Origin: Gelidibacter pelagius
GTDB lineage: Bacteria > Bacteroidota > Bacteroidia > Flavobacteriales > Flavobacteriaceae
Length of the DNA stretch: 52,919 nt
NCBI RefSeq assembly: GCF_017581925.1
Contig: NZ_JAGEVG010000025.1
Location: 1-52,919, forward strand
Reading direction: 5' to 3'
A program made the translations under genes and the position numbers. The notes beneath the pieces are model-generated. The model ran no database searches. It was not told where the DNA came from and saw only the letters and a list, made by a program, of their open reading frames with translations. Shown in pieces: positions 51,041-52,919 of the stretch. How positions within the stretch are numbered: position 1 is the stretch's first letter; each line of letters begins with the position of its first letter.

Positions 51041-51067
51041 TGACCAAGCAATACCTTGTCCTCGATT

Positions 51068-51877
51068 TTATCCTAAATTATCTTTGTTTATCGCACAAGC
51101 TATAGACTTCATCATTGTATTATATAATTCGTTTGATAATTTATTATATGTTTCTTCTGTATCTTTTTTCTCAAACGACATATCATTCCAAGAACCCATT
51201 CCACCAAACACAAACGCTTTGCTCGCTGACATCAACAATTGTTTGTTCTTTAAATCATAATTATTCCAAAGGATTAGATCATAATGGTAGAAGTCAGATT
51301 CTGGATTTTCATTTTTAAGAGTTTCTTTGGCGTTTTTAAATATTCTCACCCAATTTTCTGTTGTTTGTTGATGAGCAAACTCAATTATATTTTCGAGGCA
51401 GGTTTTTAAATCTTCACTTGTTTGGCTTAGGTCAAATTGTTGATTTAAGATTGGTCGTTTTTCAATGGCTTTTATATAGGTGACTTGCCAAGGTTTTTCA
51501 CCTAAATTCTTATCGTGATGCCATCTGCTTATCCAAAAATCGGAATGTGTCGGATAAATCGTTTCTATGTACCAGTTTCCGCCACCTCCAACCATTCCAG
51601 CCATTTTATGTTCATCTTCTTTAACTTTTTGATAGTAAAGACGGAGTTTTTTACAATTATTGGATTTTAAATGTTCGAACCATTCCATTGGATTTTTGGA
51701 AACAATAATTTCTTTTTTAGAACTGAAAAAATTCTTTTTTTTTAGTTCCCTGAAGTCAACAAAATTGCAATGTTGGAACGTAGAGTTTTTGGGATAAAAG
51801 CTTATCGATTTACCGGTTTTTAAATAATCATTCCCGAAAGAGGTCATTGCAATAGTTTGGGCTAATATTCCTGTCAT
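51068..51877 (-). CDS. hypothetical protein, unknown
   Basis: 269 aa, no signal peptide. Recognisable features only: GGGGNWYIETIYPTHSDFWISRWHHDKNLGEKPWQVTYIKAIE and a C-terminal helical part (WVRIFKNAKETL...). Looks like a real conserved protein (normal composition, ATG start). No family could be named. Its 3' side is the GC-rich end of repeat copy 7. Confidence 0.65.
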   Translation of the reverse strand: MTGILAQTIAMTSFGNDYLKTGKSISFYPKNSTFQHCNFVDFRELKKKNFFSSKKEIIVSKNPMEWFEHLKSNNCKKLRLYYQKVKEDEHKMAGMVGGGGNWYIETIYPTHSDFWISRWHHDKNLGEKPWQVTYIKAIEKRPILNQQFDLSQTSEDLKTCLENIIEFAHQQTTENWVRIFKNAKETLKNENPESDFYHYDLILWNNYDLKNKQLLMSASKAFVFGGMGSWNDMSFEKKDTEETYNKLSNELYNTMMKSIACAINKDNLG

Positions 51878-52044
51878 TTGCGATTATATTTAGCTTGTGG
51901 CAAACAAAGAAAATGATTTCTCATTGTTTTTTATAATAATATTATCCGTGTTTAGGTCGTTTTCGTACTTACGCCTAATGGTGATGAGGTGGTTTGATGC
52001 AGACAATTGTCATTAATGCCAAGAACAATCTATAGCTTATCCCA

Positions 52045-52722
52045 TCATTGTAAGTCGACATTGTTTTTTTCCAACACGATGGTTTTTACATCTTCTAGGG
52101 TCAGATTTTTTATGTCTTCTTCAGAAAGTGAAAGCCCTAATATCTCGTTGATGTTTTTTCGGGACAACAATTTCCAACCGGAATTCGAATGTCCGAATCC
52201 GTGTTTAAGTTCTAAGTTACTTGTATCAGTGATAAGGAGTTTTACTTTTTTGCCGTCCTCTGAGATCCAGTTCTTACCCCACTTTTCCGATTCCTTTATT
52301 AGTACACCCGTTAAACCGCCACCATAATTCGCGCCGCCACTTGAAATTATTGGACTCGTATCCTCATCAATGATAAAGGCACAAAATTTACCAATAATAT
52401 CTGCTTCTATGTACACTTCTAAGTTTTGTAAATCTCGGCTATATCGTAAATTGAAATAATAGGTCGTATCGAGTTTAACCGCCCAAGGAAAATTGGCGGG
52501 TTTATTTCGTTTCCCAGTCTTTTCGTCCACCAATTTGGATATTTTGATATAGTCTTTCTCATGCTTTTTAATAACAGGCACAATTTTTTCTTGTCCACTA
52601 ACCCTATTTTGAAAATCAGATGTGGATAAATAATATTGAAATTCAGTTTTATCCGCCTGTGCTATTGCTTGGCTGAAGGTTAACAGTATTAAAAATGATA
52701 GAAGTGTTTTCATAGGTTTCAT
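52045..52722 (-). CDS. exported protein, unknown
   Basis: 225 aa from the ATG at 52722. MKPMKTLLSFLILLTFSQAIAQ is a signal peptide (the ATG at 52713 is also usable; a TTG at 52740 is rejected). The mature part: KTEFQYYLSTSDFQNRVSGQEKIVPVIKKHEKDYIKISKLVDEKTGKRNKPANFPWAVKLDTTYYFNLRYSRDLQNLEVYIEADIIGKFCAFIIDE. Beta-rich, periplasmic or surface. No known domain recognised. A -7 box lies 16 bases upstream. Confidence 0.72.
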   Translation of the reverse strand: MKPMKTLLSFLILLTFSQAIAQADKTEFQYYLSTSDFQNRVSGQEKIVPVIKKHEKDYIKISKLVDEKTGKRNKPANFPWAVKLDTTYYFNLRYSRDLQNLEVYIEADIIGKFCAFIIDEDTSPIISSGGANYGGGLTGVLIKESEKWGKNWISEDGKKVKLLITDTSNLELKHGFGHSNSGWKLLSRKNINEILGLSLSEEDIKNLTLEDVKTIVLEKNNVDLQ

Positions 52723-52737
52723 AGTCTCGACAAAAGT

Positions 52738-52764
52738 CAAATTTAGTTAATTATGGCATGTCAA
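52738..52764 (-). promoter_or_regulatory. promoter of the exported-protein gene
   Basis: Minus strand: TTG (52764-52762), 16 bases, TAAATTTG (52745-52738), an exact -7 box 16 bases before the ATG at 52722. Spacing one base short of the usual range. Confidence 0.5.
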
Positions 52765-52869
52765 ATCTATCAATTTAATCAATAACTAAATTTATTTTTT
52801 ATCGTAAGATTGAGGAATTGGGGAGCAATAAAAACAGAACCATTATGAGATTTAATACACATGCAAAAA

Positions 52870-52919
52870 TGGCACAGTTTGAACCGAAATGCCTGGCACT
52901 CTGATACCGAAATCAGTGG
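52870..52919 (+). mobile_element. left end of an IS21-family-like insertion sequence (cut by window edge)
   Basis: Two imperfect direct repeats of about 24 bases: TGGCACAGTTTGAACCGAAA (52870-) and TGGCACTCTGATACCGAAAT (52894-), then a third TGG at 52917 where the window stops. Multiple short repeats of the TGGCAC...CCGAAAT type within the terminus are characteristic of IS21-family ends in Bacteroidota. The transposase (istA/istB) would lie beyond the window, so the family call rests on the ends only. Confidence 0.6.

Noticed and set aside
50790-51047. 85-codon minus-strand frame between the 51-kb hypothetical gene and CPBP
   Set aside because: It consists almost entirely of dispersed-repeat copy 7 and overlaps the CPBP start. 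The same stretch in copies 4-6 carries stops and frame changes, so it is not a conserved protein.
1-52919. CRISPR array, tRNA or rRNA genes
   Set aside because: No regularly spaced identical repeats with unique spacers (the REP and dispersed repeats are too irregular), and no cloverleaf or rRNA-like segment was recognised by eye.

Overview
The window looks like a chromosome segment from a marine-type Flavobacteriaceae (Bacteroidota). The DNA is AT-rich and ribosome binding sites are weak. Several genes carry the Bacteroidota promoter pattern TTG-N(17-23)-TAnnTTTG, and lipoprotein signals of the SC(S/N)xDD type are common. The families present (SusC/FecA-like TonB receptor with a carboxypeptidase-regulatory domain, DUF4856, imelysin, HTTM, TIGR02117, CPBP) fit that group. 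The species cannot be named from the sequence. I saw no rRNA, tRNA or CRISPR array.

Layout. 1-1.5 kb: a REP-associated (IS200/IS605-like) Y1 transposase preceded by two decayed tandem copies of its own promoter-proximal unit, each headed by the palindrome GCTCCGTAGGAGC. 1.6-7.3 kb: housekeeping metabolism (YdeI-like protein, pepT, pyrD, LysE exporter, a lipoprotein, HMG-CoA lyase). 7.5-13.8 kb: a four-gene cell-envelope locus, DUF4856 lipoprotein, imelysin lipoprotein, HTTM membrane protein and TonB-dependent receptor, probably a metal or metal-complex uptake system. 14-25 kb: guaB, a GreA/GreB-type factor, a dicarboxylate symporter, a GlcG-like protein, an AraC regulator, acetyltransferase, DoxX, an SMR efflux protein, a FrnE-like DsbA, and an unusually long Cys/Met-metabolism PLP enzyme. 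25-36 kb: mostly minus-strand single genes, including a lipoprotein with three tandem MliC-like domains, a WD40-like (PD40) secreted protein, an aminotransferase, a haem-c lipoprotein, a BLUF photoreceptor, an FkbM methyltransferase, a lipoprotein that joins an intradiol dioxygenase to a thioredoxin-like tail, and OsmC. 36-52 kb: an accessory-looking zone of solitary minus-strand genes (hypotheticals, amidohydrolase, urea transporter, acetyltransferase, CPBP protease), interrupted by conserved genes (recQ, FKBP, alanine dehydrogenase). The last 50 bases look like the outer end of an IS21-family insertion sequence.

The most unusual signal is in the 36-51 kb zone. A dispersed intergenic repeat of up to about 200 bp is recognisable at seven places (35.9, 37.8, 39.1, 40.8-41.0, 43.5-43.6, 49.8-50.0 and 50.8-51.0 kb). 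It is always in the same orientation and always upstream of a lone minus-strand gene. In one case the repeat supplies the stop codon of the preceding gene. This repeat-gene-repeat arrangement resembles a gene-cassette array, although no integrase is visible in the window.

Gene decay is also visible: a ketosteroid-dehydrogenase remnant near 32.6 kb, a small gene split at a six-A homopolymer near 21.0 kb, and a possible gene 3' end near 43.9 kb. Many apparent first codons are TTG. Where an ATG a few codons downstream fits the family or the signal peptide better, I moved the start and said so.
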